NCBI GenBank assembly: GCA_000405945.1
Contig: ASOC01000002.1
Coordinates: 1 to 54,023, forward strand
From: Candidatus Omnitrophus fodinae SCGC AAA011-A17
GTDB taxonomy: Bacteria > Omnitrophota > Omnitrophia > Omnitrophales > Omnitrophaceae
Length of the DNA: 54,023 nt
Direction: 5' to 3'
Part shown: positions 27,201-42,200 of the stretch, in pieces
Layout of the letters: each line of letters begins with the position of its first letter
Numbering within the stretch: the first letter of the stretch is position 1
Notes under the pieces: generated by a model
What the model saw: only the letters and a program-made list of their open reading frames with translations
The model's database searches: none
Told to the model about the DNA's origin: nothing
Position numbers and translations under genes: made by a program

Positions 27201-30200
27201 GATCGGATCGCCGACTTTGGTCCATTTGTTGGGATTGGGAATATCGGGCGGGGGTGGCACGTCGGGATTAGGAATCATAGCCGGCTCATTGGGATCAGAC
27301 CGCCAAACCCTCGTTTCCACATAACCTGCGGCAGCATTGGAGGGTTCACGCATAACGGTCTCTACGCGCAATTGTCCTTTTTCACCCGTACGCACATTGA
27401 TGTCACCCGTGTCGAACGTAGAATTGAAGTAATAGAATTGTCCGCCCGCAAAAATCCCGCCAGCGGCGTTTCCGTTTATGTCCGTGACATTGGGAAGATT
27501 GCGCATTCTCGAGAAAAGAACCACTTTGTGCTGGGCCTCTTTCACGGAAGCGGGAGGCTGGACAATCTGGCTGCCGCTGGCCATCATGGCTACGCCCACA
27601 TTCACGCTCATGGCATCCAGAAGATCGATGAGAATGCGTTTGTTCACAGCAAGTTCGCTGGGATAATCAAAACGGGTGAGCCCTTCGGAATTGCGGACAA
27701 TGTCCACCAACTCATCGGTTGAAGCCTTGACCTTTTGGGCAAACGAGGTAGCCTGGCTCCGGTGCGCCTGCATTTCTTCCTCGGCTTTCAAAAACATCTC
27801 GTAAAGAGCGGTCGTGGCGCCGTCATCACTTTCCTGTCTCAAGAGATCCACGATAGTCTGCTGGATTTCCACAGCCTGAGCCGAGGCATCGTGATGCGCG
27901 AAGGCCTTGAAATAAGCGGTGATGACATCCCCCAGGCCCATAATGACTTTGCCCACTTCCACGGCATCCTGAATGGTAGGCCGTGCCCCTTCAATCACAT
28001 AACTCATTTTCTGGTTTTCCGGGAACCTCGACATCAAAGCTTTGGCGTCGCCGAAAAGGTCATAAGCGCCCTTGACACCCGCATCCTTGTCCCCGAATAT
28101 CATCTGGCCAAGAGACTTGCTCAAGGCCATGGCCTGGCTGGAAAGGACATCATCGCTTTTCCTGTCCTGGGGATTTTGCAGGATATTCTTAAACTCGGTG
28201 AAAACACTCAGGTCGCTCAAAAGGTCATTGGCGATCGCGATGTTAAACCGGGCGCCGTTCACCATGTCCTCCACCAGTTTTTCCGCGTTTTTCATCTCCA
28301 CGATCCTCTCCTGCATGGCGGACAATTCACGGATAGTGGTTTCCGTGCCGATGCGGATTTCCTGCTCCTGCTTTTCAGCCTCCTTCAGGGCCTCCATACT
28401 CATGTTGTACACGGAACCGAATTCCTTCATAACCGGGTTCCGGTCAATGGAAGCCTGCATAACGGTCGCTTTGTACTCGGCATTCCGGGCCGTATGCTCA
28501 AGCCATTGCTGCGTTCTTCGCAGGTTTTCATTCTCGATCGTGCCCAAAGGAGCCGTCACCTGGGTGTAAATGAGCTGGCTCATATCGGCTATTGCCACCT
28601 GGATATTTTCGAGCGGCCCCTGAATGACATAGCTTCCCTGGCTTCCAATGGCCTGATGCAAACGGTTCAAGTAATCTTCCGCAATCATGGCTCTTTGATA
28701 ATTTTCAATGAGACTCACGGTCAATGCACTGTACTCATTCTGCCGCATGGTTCCGGCGGCCGATTCCATGCCTTCGCTGACAAAACCCTCCACTTCCGCA
28801 AGCACGGGATTGAGAACAGACGTGTAATCTTTTTCCGTAGGCGGCTGATATAAGACTAATGAAAGCGTGCCGGCGATATTGGCTATCGTTGTCTTGAGAT
28901 CGGTCATAAAAGGATCAAGAGCCGTTTGAATTTGCGCTTCCGTGGGTGTGGGCGCCATAAGGGCCATCCCGGCGGCCAGGTCATTGCGAAAATTGTCCAT
29001 AACGGGAGTTAACGCCGTCATCAAGGCGGAAGCATCCGCGGCCGGATTAAATCCTTTGATGATGTCGCGTATTTGCTCTCTGTAAGTCGTAATCGTCGCG
29101 GTAAACAGCGCGGCATAATGTTCATCCAGCATCACCGGCGCAAGCGCTGAAACCTCGCCGACATTCTCGCCCACCACGCTAACCGCTGCCGACGCGCGTT
29201 TAAGCTGACTCACGCTCACCGCATACTTGTCGTAAGCCCTGGATTCCTTGCTTAATTTCGAACGGAATTGGTCCTGCGCCGTGTTCAAGGCGGTTTCCCT
29301 TGCCGTCAGGCCGGTGACGGAGCTTTTGAAATTATTTTCCGCCGGGTCAAGATCCAGTAGCTCGGCCTTCAAATCAGCCGAATAAATAGAAGATGCGTGA
29401 TTCACGGCAACCGCGTAAAACCTGTCCGCATCCTGCTTGACCGCCGCGTGATAAATCGTGAACGCATGGTAAACCTGATCAAATACAGCGCGGTGGTCGC
29501 TCAGGCCCGTTAATAGAGTCTCGACAGAGCCCGCCTGCAATGCCAAGGCCGCCAAAGGCCCGCTTTCTGAACTCATCTGCATCATTTTGGCGTTGTCCAC
29601 CACGAGTTTACCGCTTTCCAGAACTTCCCTGACTTCAGTCTCAAGGGCATTGAATTGGCTGCGAGCTGTCGCGACAGCGCCCTGAAGATTCGCTACTTGG
29701 CTATCTGCGGCTGCCTTCACAGCCAACATGGCCGCATGCTCATCGGACAATTGTTGATACGTGTTGGTCACCATATCCCGGGCCGCGGTAAATTGACCAA
29801 CGGTTTTCGATGAAGCGGCCTGGAGAGCCGGAAATGCGGAAACCAGAATATCCGTGGCCTGAAGCCATGCGCTCACCCCGGCAAAGGAGCCGGCAAAAGA
29901 ACTTTCCGCATAACTGAACCTGGAGGAACGCCAGGTAAGTTCAGACACTCTGGCTTCATAACCGTCAAGGGTTCTTTCCAAATCATTAAACGTTGTTTCC
30001 ATGGCCTCCAGTTTTTCGGCCAGGGCGTCATACTTGTCATCAGTCCCGACTTGCCTGTCATGCGTGAACCGCGCAAGGGACTTTTTGTAGGCTGCCCATG
30101 CCTGATCCAGCAGGGCCTTGTTTGCGGCATCGGGCGCGGCGTCATAGGCTGCCAACGCGGCTCCAACGTTTAAAAACGCGTCATTCAGGGCTTTGATATT

Positions 30201-33200
30201 ATTGGCCGTATCATCCGTGGTCTGGTCCGCGCGCAGCGTTTCGGCGGCGGTGATCATCATCTGGGCCGCGGCCAGAAAATCATTTTTCTGAATCTGGTAA
30301 TTTTCTAAATCCTGTTGAAGATATTCGTACTCGGATTTTGCGGCTTCGCGGGCCATGAGAAGTTCGGTTTTGGCTCTTTCGAGCGAATCGCGTTTAGCCA
30401 TTTGTTCGGCCACCGGGTCAACACCTATTTCATGCGCATTGATTGCGTAGCTGCCGAGATTTGCCATGAATGAATCAGCGTTGTTGATTAAATCAGCGTT
30501 CGCGTTTCTAAACGCGGTTTGATCCGCGTGGAAAGAGGTCAATTTAGTCTGCGCAGCGTTGAAGAGACCGGTACTGCCGGCAAGAGCAGCCACGGCACTG
30601 TCGAAATCAGCCCGGTTATTCAGAAATTGGGCATAGCCGGAGTCCACATCATAGACGGCCTGTAACAAATACTGCGCATTATAAGCCTGCCCCAAACCGC
30701 TTCCGTCAAAGGCCAGGCTCCAGTCATTAGCCTTGTTGATATAATTTTGCCCGGCAGTCGTAAGCGTGCTAAAGTCCGCCTGCAAATTTGTCATCGCATT
30801 TTGTACGGCGGTATAATTTCCGTTCTCGGTTACGATATCATTAGCTAGAGCCGTCTTCCGCGTCATAAGATCGTTTTTCTCGGCATTGACATATCCCTGA
30901 TATTGCGTCAAAGCCGCTATGGCCGCATTGTACTGAGCCTGCGCCTCGGGGGTCAGATGGCTGACATCCCCGGCGGCTGACAAAACCAGAGCGCCGATTT
31001 TAACGGCAAAATCAGTCTTCGCCATAATCAATTGATCCGCGGCTGCGATGGAATCATTTGCCGCGAGGATCATAATGTCCATCTTCGCCTTGTAGTCATT
31101 AAACATGGCAACCAGTCCGGCAAAAGCTTGTTGCATCTGAGCGTGTTTCCCTGCATACGCTTCAAAATCAGGGTTAAAGGAGTACTGTTTAAGATCCTCC
31201 ATTCTCTGCATTGATTTGCTAAGTTCCGCCACGGTTGCGTCCAACGCCTCCTTGGGCGCCGAGCCCGCATCGTAAGCGGTCAGGGTTGTGACAAAATCGC
31301 TGTAGGCGGCATTCAAGGACTTATAAACACCGTCAAACGTTGTCTGCCCGTTCGTTATCGTGTTATCCGTATCGGCAAAATTGAGATATTCCCCTTTCAT
31401 ACCGTCAGGCGCATGCGCGACACTGGTAAAGGACTCAAAATTATCTTTAAAATTCCGCAGCGCGGCCTCAGCATCGGCACGAGCGTAACCATAAGCGGCA
31501 TTCTCGCTTTCAGCGGACCTGGTCATGGCGCCGACCGTGAGAAAAGCGTTTTTAAGATCACTGATACCGGTCTGGATGGCCGACAGACTCGGACCCGCCG
31601 GTGTTGCGCTAGGCACAGAGCCGCCTTCGGTGGCGACGTAGACAATACTCAGAAGCGACTGCCCGAGAGAAACTGCGACATTATTCCCTACTGTACCTAA
31701 AGACAGCGGCGTTCCATTGCCGGCCAATGACGTCATAATCTGTGTGGCTTCATCTTGAGCTTGTCTGATCGCCCGTTCATGATTCAAAGACTCAAGTTTA
31801 TTACCCGCATCCATCAGGATGTAATCCACCACATCCAGGGCATTCTGAAGCGTGCTCTTGGCGTCCGCGGATTGAGCCAGTTGATTAAAAAGGTTCATGG
31901 TCATAATCGACCGGGAAGCGTCTTCGACCAGCGGCAAAAGCTCATTTCTCATCATGGCTTGAATCTCATCCGGAGCCAGTTCTGCGGCATTCTCAACGTC
32001 AATGGCCAGATAGGCGGCGCGCAGCCGGTCTTCAATCTGACGGGCTGCGTCAATCATCATGCTTTCCTCGTCGTCCCAGGTCGATTCTCCGGCGGCAATC
32101 GAGTCTTCAATTTCGGTCAGAACAGCCTGAACCAAGGCGTCATTCACCTGATAAAGATCAGCTTCGATACTGTCCTGAAGTGACTGCACACTGAACATTT
32201 TTTCCAGGATGAGCTTGCTATCGTCCGTCTGCTTGGTATAAATCACATTAAAATCCAGGATAGCGTTTCTGATGGTGTCCTGATAGCCGTGCAATGTCTG
32301 CATGGCCTGTGATATATCGTTCGCAGAGGCGGTGGAACCGGTGGCATTTCCCACCACGGTGATGGCGCTGGCCAACGCGGTCATGGCGGGCGCAAGCGCC
32401 TGACCTCCTTCGAAACTGGCTTTTTTCTCCAGGTACACGCTTTTGATAAGAGAAAAATTATTGCTGATCTCCTCCAGCATGACATTGGCGGCTTGCGCGT
32501 CCTTTTGGATATCGGCCTTCACATCTTCACTGGCTGTCACTAGCAACTGCTGCAGGCGGTTGAACTGCTGCAAGGCCGTGAGCTGTCTCTGCTCAACCGC
32601 CTGCAGACGTGCGTCAAGATTGGCCACCGCGGCAGTCAAATTGGTTGTGGATGTCAGGCTGGAGACATCCGACATCGCGGTAACGTCATCATGCGCGGCC
32701 TTGACCTGAAGATACGCGGTTTGAGTCAGTGTGATCACATCCTGATCCCGGCTTGCCCTTTCATTGGTGGCCTGCATCCTTTGGCCAATCGCGTCGGCCA
32801 ACTGCTTTTGGTAGGCGATAACTTCAGGATTATTAAGATAATAGCCGGCGTAAGAGCCGTCGTTGGAGCTCACTCCATACACAAATTCCTCATGCCGCTG
32901 GCGCGTTTGCTCACTCAACCATTGAGCCTGACTCACGGTGACCAAGGCCGTGGCCACAAGTCCTTCGTGCACGAAATAGTCCGTGGATCCGACCTTCATC
33001 TTAAATCCATTGACGGCTTGAACCCACCGGCTCTTGATTTGATCGGTCATAGTGAGAACACCGGAAGCGGGATCAACCGCGAATCCGACAATCGTTCCGT
33101 CGAGGAATCCTTGCATTTGATAACTTTTGTCCGTGGTTCCGTCATTATCGGTATCAAAATTCAGGATGACCTTGCCGTCACGGGAAAGTTCCGCAAAAAC

Positions 33201-36200
33201 TTTCTCCGTGGAAAACATGGGCTTTGCTTTAACAAGAGGCGTGAGGTCGGTTGCTTCATCCAGCTCGTCAAAACTCTGTTTAACCACATCATCCACGCTG
33301 GCGTTAAAGGGTTGGCTTTCGGAAGGCACGCCGCCCGCCACCGGGAGTCTGATATCCAAATACAAATTCACGGAATCCATGACCGCGGCCGCTTCTCCGG
33401 CAGACCTCGCCTTGCGGATATTCTCAACGGTTTGATACGCCTGATCCGTCAGCAGTTTGGAAATTTTGTACGCTGTATTGTCGAAAGTGCTGTTCAGTTT
33501 GTCCACGACGCTGTCAAGATTATTCAACCTTGTCGCCACGGCCGGCGTGTAGAAACTCAACCGGTCGTTGACCGAAGTCCCAGCCGCGGTCAAATCGTCG
33601 TAATCCACATCACCGTCACTGTCGAAATCCCCCATATCCAGAGCCATCCGAGCGGCGCTATCGGCATTGAAAAGGTCCGGTCTGGGCTGGAAAGCAATCA
33701 CAGCCTGCTCCAACTGGGCTTTCTTGAGCATCAGCTGGTCATACCAGCGGCTCATTTCAAGGGCCACGCTCTGGGCCATAAAAACACCGCGCGGTGTAGC
33801 GCTGGCCGCGCCCGGATGCCCCATGAACCGGTCCACGAAACGGCTTCCGGTGGGATTTGGAAGCGAGGGGACAAACACCGGCTCGGTCATGATTTTCTGG
33901 AATGTTTCTTGGATGATATCCATGACTTGATTGGTGGTACTAGCCGCGTTCATTTGTGAGACAAGGTCCTTCAGCGCTGTGTTGGTGGTGAAAAAATCTG
34001 ACAGCACAGCGAATTCATCACGTTCATCCACGAACATATCAGCCGAAATATCACGAAGGTCATTGCCAAAAAGGACTTTTCGTTTCCCGGTTTCGGCGAC
34101 CACATCTTCGAGGCGCAGATACTCCTGCGATCCGGGCACATATTTTTTCATCTCAGTGACGGCGGCATTTTCAAGATAGGTATTCATAAAAGCAAGGGAG
34201 CTCATCTTGCTGTTGAACTTAATCGAAATCCAATGCCGCGTGATGTCATCATAGGCCTTTTGTGCGGCCACCACTTCTTCGCTGGCGCGTGCGGCAAATT
34301 CGCGCAGTGTTCGCACCATGGTTTTTAACCGGTCAAGCTGTTCAAAGACCTGGTCATACTCTGCCTTGGTGCTTCTCGCCTGCCGGGTTCTGGCCGCGTA
34401 ATCCAGCTGCGCGGCAACAATTCTCGGGTCATTCGGGGACATGATGCCCGCCTGAGCATCGTTCAGAAGCGATTGCAGAGTTCTTCCGGATTGCTGCCAG
34501 GCCAGGGCTGCGACATCCGCCGCTTTTTTGTAGCCTGCTACTTCGGTTATCTTCAGTTGAAGCAGAATTTCCTTTTCCATGGCCAGGCGTTCAAGATAGG
34601 CCGGCGTTTCTTTGGTCCCGTCCTGGTTGAAATTCACAGTGCCGGCCAACGCATAAACATAGGCCCGGTCTTGCATCACCGGCAGTCTCAGAAGGAATTC
34701 CGCATAATAATCTTTTTCCCGGTTGTATTCGTCATAGAAATCTCTGTAAGCCGCTTCATAGTTCCATTCTTTTCCTTTGTAAGAATCAAAAACCGGTTTA
34801 AATGCCGTCTCTGCCCCGTGAAGAGCTGCTTCTTTGGATTCAAGCGACGCATGAGCTGTTTTTAAATCGGTCTCATGCGCCGTCTCGCTATCCTGCGCAT
34901 TTTGAAAAGCAGTGAAGGCCGTGTCAAAAACCGCTTTATTGCTGCTAATACTGGCAAACTGCGTATTCACATCGCGAATTCTTCCGTCCAGATTGGCCAA
35001 ATCAATGTCCAAGGCTTCTTTTGCGGCGGCCATGGCATCAAATTTAGGCCTGTAATCCGCTTGTTTACTGATCAAAGTTGTCGCCTTCGGCGTCACATTG
35101 TTCTGGAAATCAAGCCGCATGGTGTTAAAGCTCGCTTCGGTGGCCGCACGACGAGTCAGCATCAGGGATTGTTCGGCCAGCATGTTGTCCTTGGCTTGAA
35201 TCAAGACGGCAAGCGCTGCTTTGTAATCATCTTTGGCCGTGGGCAGGATGTCTACCATCGCGCTCAAACCCGACAAGGCCGCGTCAACTTGACCGATCAA
35301 ATCGATCACCGTATCCTGAAGTCCTTTATAAGTGTTCCAATTACCCAGGAAGGTATTCAAGGCGGAAGACGCGGCATTCATCCTCGCCTGGTAAGCGAGA
35401 AATTGGGTTTCAAAATCTTTCGCGAGCAGGCTCCAATCTCCCTCCACCGCCTTGAAATTGGTAAAGGTCGTTTCCATGATCTGCTGTTGGTTGATCAAAG
35501 CGCCTTCTTTCAAACTGTAGTGGTCAAGAGCGCTCTTCAGAGCCGTTTTCTTGGCCGCAATATCAGCCGTGATTCCGGACGCCAAAGCCGCGTCATAATC
35601 GGATTTCGCCGTCAAAAGATCTGCGTAGGCCGTGTTCACATCGGTTTGCGCGGTTTCCAGGGCCGCAAATTTGTTTTTAAAATCGTCCTCCGTGGATTTC
35701 AGACCCTGCGGAATGCCTTCAAGCTTGAGGTAATAGGCATCTTTGAGCGCGTTAAAGTCCTCATGTCCCTGCCGAACAAGCTCTTGAGCGGCCTTGAAAT
35801 CCATGAAGGAAGCTTCATAAGGCAGCCTTGCGGTTTGCATGTCTTTTCCAGCCTGCTTCAGGCTCTGAATCTTGGCCATGATCGCGGCATTGTCCTGCAC
35901 TGTCAAAGTGTCAAGGCCCGCCAGAGCGTCCTGCAGGATTTGAGCGGCCTCGCTTCTAAAGGCCTCTATAGATTCCACATTGGTGGATGCCAGGGCATTG
36001 TCCTTTGCCGCGGTGATACGAGCTGTGAAGATTCCAAGCTGGGGCATGAGCCCGTCCACCCTCACGTCTTTTAACATCGGGTCATCCGGAACTTCAATTG
36101 CCTGCAAAACGCTTTCCTGGGTTGGCGCCTCACCCGGCAGCCTGGGCACGGGCTTCATTTGCCGCGTGTCACCGACATATTGATAAACAGTGACCGTGTC

Positions 36201-39200
36201 CACAGGCCCGAAGACATAGACGTTCTGATTCTTATATTTATCGATTTCCGCCACATCCGCGTAATTAACCACGCCGTCCTGGTTCACGTCTCGAAGGTAG
36301 TTGAGTTTCTCGTAGTAAAGGTTTCTGTCTTCCGAGGTCACTTCCCCGTCATTATTCATATCCGCCTTTTGAGCCTTGGCGCTATCGTAAAAATTCAACA
36401 CGCTCATGAGCGGGAAAAGCCTTTCCCAAATTGCCTTGTCGAGAAGATCCGTGAATCCGTCAAGGTTGATATCAATCATCTTGGTCAGCGAATAGGTCAA
36501 GGCATTGACGTCGTCACTGTTCACCCGGCCGTCATGATTCACATCCGCCCTTTCAACCACGCGCGGACTCACCTGATTCACCACGCTCAACTGCGCGGCC
36601 CAAAGTTTGAGCCGGTTAATATAATCAACGGATTGAACCATGATATCGCGCGCATCCTTCAACTGCCCTTGAATCACCGCGTCACGCGGGAAAGTCACGG
36701 GCGGATCCACTGCCGGAAATGCCTGCGCCAGATCAAGTAGGTTTTGAATCAGACCGATATTGGCCGTGATGACCGCTAAAGCGGCGTTTGCGATGGCCAC
36801 CTGGGCATTGGCCTGGGCTGCCTGGCCGCTCGCTTTGGCAATAGCCTCCGCATTTCGAATGGTGGCATAAGCGACATTTACCGCACTCATCATATCCTGA
36901 GCGTTCTTTTCCGCAGTTCGCATCCGGTCCGCTGCGGTCTGGGCCAGAGTCACCTGAGCGTCCGTGTTAGTCTTCGCGGCTTGAGAAAGCGACAAAAGCT
37001 CCTGCAATTTGAGGTCCAAGGGCAAACCAGCCGACAGATTGATTAGATTCGTTAAAAGCGGTGCGACTTCGCGTTTCTTTTCATCGATGAGCGCAAAAAG
37101 TGTTTTGGCGACCCGGTAACTGGTGGCCACCTTGACCGAAGTTGCCAATTCCCGGATCGACTGCAATTTGGCCGTGATGTCCTCATAATTGGACACACCC
37201 TCTTCTTCTTTTCTATTCATAAGCCGGGCATGATCCCATGCTTCCTTGGCGTAAGTATTTGCCTGAGTGGAAAGGTTACTGATGGCATCCCTGCGGGCTT
37301 TGATTTCATTATCGGCGGGATAAAGGGCCAGCAGGGCTTCGGCCAAACTTAAATCATTTCGGATAGAATCCGCAAACCCCTGGGTCATGCTGGCATAGCG
37401 CATGGCGACGTTCGCGCGCGAAGCGTTCAGAGTCAAAGTGCGGTAATTCTGGGCCTTGGTCAGCGCATCATTCGAACGGTCAAGTAGATTCTGCCCTTTG
37501 GTTTCGTTTCTCTTCAAGAATTCCAGACGTCCCCGCATATTTTCCACCTTGAGCTCAAGCTCCGAAAGTTTTGCAAGCGCATCACCTGTATTGGTGCGCA
37601 AATCTTTATCATCGGGATACTGAGCCAAAACTTGGATCATATCGCGGACAATACGCTTGGCCTCGTCGCGAATTGTTTCGGCCGTGTTCAGAAGAGTTTC
37701 AGCCGCGGCCGCGGTCGGCGCCTGATCTATCAAAGGAGAGAGCTTATTCACTATCAGGTCACGAGATTCAATAACTGTGTTCCGGCTATCCACACCGTGG
37801 TTTTGCGCAATCACGGCCGTGCCGAGCATATTATTCATCAGGGATGAAATGTTTCCGATGGAGGAGAGAGCGCTCGCATTGGTGTAGGCGGCCATCAAAG
37901 CCGTGATCGCGCTGGTCAGTCCGGCAGGATCCAACCCCGCCCGGAAAAGCCTTTTTGCCTCATCGGGTTGAGCGGCCAAAAGTTCCATGGAACGGATAAA
38001 AATATTCAGCACAGACCTGGCCTTGAATTCGTCATCGCTCGTCCCGTTCCAGGACGTCTTGGCTGCCTGGATTTTGTCAACAAGATAAAAAGCGCTTTCG
38101 TCACGGACCGAAACCCCGTCGTGGTTGTACCCAAAAACACCCTTCTTCGTAATCACATACTCGATCAGATTTCCTGCATTGGCCAAATCACCCAGGGTCG
38201 ATTCTTCTTCAGCCGAATCAGGATGCGTGTGGATGACAAGGGAAGCGTCCTTGAGGAGAAGCTGGCTTGAGTCCATGATTTCGATTTCACCGGCCTGACC
38301 GCTCGTGAAGATCACGATGCGGCCGTACAAAACAATAATTCCGACTTCCTTGTTAAGGGCGCGTAATTTGACAATGTCTTCGGCTTTCAAATCATCAACA
38401 ATGGCCGCCGCGGCGATTCCGTCCTGCTGAATCAAATCGTAAACATAATCAAAAGAGCGCGTCTGGATCTCATCATAAAGGTATGACGATTTGGCCTCCT
38501 CAGCGGGACGCGCCACTTTAAACTGTATAGGCGATAACCCGAGAGTCTGAACCATGAGGTTAAGAGACGCCCCCGTGACCTGGTTACTCTGCACGAGTAA
38601 CTTTTGAGACAGTTCCTGCGCCTTGGCTGAAAGTGCCTGGGCCTGGTCATTGTAGATAGCTTTCATCACCACGCTGGGGGTCCGGTTATATTTTTCCTGC
38701 AAAATTTTGATATAACGCAACATGGCCGGCACATCCGATTCCGGTCTATCGCTAAAGCTGTCTTTTTTGACAACACTCTGGAAATAAAGCACGGCACCGT
38801 TCTTGAAATTACTGCCCTGATTCACAAGATCGTTCACCGTGCCAAGCACATTATTCAGGCCGGCGCCGGGCTGGGCAGCGGCCATTTCCGCGACAAGGGC
38901 CTGAATATTCTTAAGTTCCGCAAAAGCGCTGTCTAATTGATCAACCAGTTTTTCACTTGTGGCCACGGTGGCCGACACCTTGACGGCGGACTGATATGCC
39001 TTGACTCGCAGCAATACCTGATTCGCCCTCGCGACCAAATTGGCGCCCTGAGTAACGCCCGCTTCGAGTTTGTCAATGAACAGCCGGTCTGCGCCCATTT
39101 TGACAGCAACGGTCCTGGCCACAGAGGCTGTCCTTTCCGTCCCGCTCAATAGTCCCGGCCGGTCAGGATTAAATGAAGCTATTTCCGCCATGGCACGCAG

Positions 39201-42200
39201 TTTGTTTTTCGCGATTGTTTTCGCCTGTTCCATGAAACTGTAAACTTTTTGAGACTCGGCAAGCGTGGTCGCATTCTTGAGGCGATTTGACAAGGCGTTC
39301 ATATCCGCGAGTTGACGCTGGGCTAAGGTCTCAAAAGAAGCGCCGTCACTTTCAAGAGCCGAAAGCCCAAACAAACGGGCGTCGACACGGTTCAATGTGG
39401 CGGCCATTTCATCGACCTTGGAAGCCGCTGTAATCGCGCTTTCCCTCAGATAGCCATTGGTGGGTTCAGCTTTAGAATCCTCATACATCAGCCAAGCCTG
39501 GTTCTGGACTGTCGTCTTTAAATTGGAGACAAGGTATTGATACGGCAAGGATGAAGTTTGTGTCAAAGAGCCATCCACCGTAGTAGCCCATATTTTGCTT
39601 TCCGAAGCGGACAGGTTGACAGTTTCCATTTTTGTCAGTGTTTGCTTGTCGATATCAAAAGCCTCCAGCCCTTCAAACGTCCACTGGACGTCATCCTTCA
39701 AGGCGTCGTTAATCGCCGTTTTAGCGGCGCCGAGCAGGGTGTTCAATTGCGCGAGGAGATTGTCAATATCCTTCAGATTTTTATCAGCGTCAGGATCGCT
39801 GGGATTGAGAACAGCGGCCGCTTCACTCTTACGGAGGGTCATTTTATCCTTGATATCTTTCGCGATCTGATAGTTAATCACCACCAAATCCTTGAGACTG
39901 TCATACCCCCAGTTATACCGCTGATTACCGGCCTCCACAGCCTTTGCCTGGGCCCGGTCAAGCACCAGTTTGATAGCATCCAGGCCAAGTTGGACATCGG
40001 CAACAGCTGAAGTCCCATTTGTTGTCTTGGCCAGGGCCTTGCGCATGGCAATGGCCGCGCCCTCGCGGGACGCCAGAATCTGCGCATAGGCGCTATCCGC
40101 GGCCAGAAGATTGGCGGTGACCGTGGTGCTCTTGTGTTCTCCTTCACTGAATAGTCTTGCGGCCAAAACTGCCTGATAGGCATTCTCGCTCAGGTGATCA
40201 GCCAATTGACTGAAAAGCACCGCTTCATCGGCGTTGGTCGTTTCCTGGGCTTTTGCCGCCGCTAGCCGGATCAAATCAAGCGACTTCTGGACTATTTCCG
40301 TGTACGAACGATTGTCGGTCAAAACAGCCGCGATAGTGTCTTTGGCGGTCTTCGCATCCGCATACATGACATCAATGCTGTCCGCAATTTTCTTAATCTC
40401 GTTGAATTGATTCACAAACGTCTGCTTTTCACTGTAAGGCATAAACAAAGACCGGGCCTCGTTCAAACTTCCGTGGACCTGATCCCACAGGGATTCCGTT
40501 ACTTCAAAGTAAGCGGGCAATTCGTCGAGGTTTACGGAACCTTTGAGTAAAGTCACGGATTTTGAAAAGGCATCCTTGAAATTGTTCATTTGCAATTTCA
40601 GGGCGTCGAGAGACTTGCGGGTCGCGTCCTCACGCACTTGGACTGCCCGTTCTTCCGCGTTTTTGATTTTCTCGGCCAGCGCATCCAAGTTCTTTTTCAG
40701 ATCATCCGTTGGATTTTGCGCGTAACGGGCCTTACCCGCGGTTTCTAGGTCTTTGAGGCTGTTTAGTGCTTCCCTGGCTAGTTCATCTGCCAAAACAGCC
40801 ATCTGAACATCAGCGGCCGCGGCAGCGTCTTCCTGGAAGCCCGCGATTCTGCGGGTAAAAGTATCCGCGGCCTTGATGAGCGAAGATCCCTGATCGGCCT
40901 GCCCTTCATCCGCTGTCATCTTCAGGTCAAGTTCGGCAACCCGCAGACGGAATTGCGCTAAAAGATCATCTGCTTGCGCTAAACGCCGGGCAAAGGGCTC
41001 TGAGATCGTCTGATTAAGACGGATATCAAACATCACCCGCTCCGCCGAATCAACCTGTTTTTCAATCGTAACCAGGAGCCGCCGGGTCAGGTCCAGACTT
41101 GCGGAAGGCATTAACGCTATCCTGTTCTGCAAATCTACCAAGTCATTCAGACGGTCATTCAGATAAGTTTTAAGGCTTTCGCCCGCGGAAGTCACAGCCT
41201 CGCGCGACAAAACATTTTCTTTAAGCTCCTCAATCAGTCCATGGACCTCCTCCGCGTTCACCCGGATGATATCCACCTTCTCCTGGATCAGGCTGCTGAC
41301 TTTTTTGATTCCTATCGCCAGTTCCGCTCTTTCGTACAGCGAGAACAACTCATCGCCGGACTTTTCAATGGTCGTCAGCCAATCATGAATGCTCGTGAAA
41401 TCGGACGACGATTTTATATGACGATAGAGCTCACGGCTCGCCTCAGCGGCAGCGTCACTCTTTTCAACCAGATCTTGGACGGTGTCCAGCAATCCACCGA
41501 CTTCGACGACTTTAGCATCCGCCTGGACTTTTAACTTTTTAATCTCTTCGCCGGCAAAATTAATTTGGGCCATAGCTTCGCTCACCGCGGCATTGCCGAT
41601 ATTCTGGGCCTTAAGCTCGGATCCTATCCTTTTGAGCCGCTCTATCTCACGGGACATTTCATCCCAGACTCTGCCCAGCGACACAACCGTATCCGGGTCA
41701 ATCCCCTGATCCATCATGGCAAGGATTTGGCCGCCCAAAAGCACGGCCGCCTTGGCCTTGCTGGACAATGATTTTGCGTCGGTCGCAGCGCCGTAAGCCA
41801 GTTCCTGGCGGTCTCTAGTTGAATTCATGATAGCGCGCGCATGGGTCATCATATCTTTAAGACGAGTGAACTCCTCTTGGGCCAGAGGATTGCGATAAGC
41901 GCCAGCAATAAGGAACATAGCGGCATCCATCCCTTCCGCCATTTCAGAATTCGCGCCGGACATCGAATTCAGAATACCCGCCAGCGCGGCCGATTCGACC
42001 GTTCCGGTGGAGGACGAATTGGCCACAAAAGATTCCCGGGCTTTCATTTTGCGGTCAAAGTCTTTGAACGCGTCAAGTTCCTGCTTAAGCGCCGCAACAA
42101 TTTGGCCGCCCTCTTCCATCAAATCCCGCAGCGTCTTTTGCGAATCCTCGATAAGGGTTATGCGATTTTCAAGCAGGATATCGTCAGGTTTTTTAGCCGC

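Larger units (their letters stand above)
27600..36100 (-). repeat. Helical region 2 with diverged internal duplications
   Basis: Residues about 5946-8780, mostly alanine-, glutamine- and aspartate-rich helices with regularly spaced Phe and Tyr. Diverged copies can be aligned by eye: SSNKAVFDTAFTAF (near 34950), LNNRADFDSAVAAL (near 30615) and LSDHRAVFDQVYHAF (near 29490). A longer pair (LTAYDAGSAPKEALD near 31270, LAAYDAAPDAANKALLD near 30140) recurs ~1.13 kb apart with the same following order (short insert, then helix ending DYKAKM or GYEARV). The region therefore grew by duplication. Coiled-coil or helical-bundle rod is the likely structure; no enzyme motif was seen. Confidence 0.62.
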
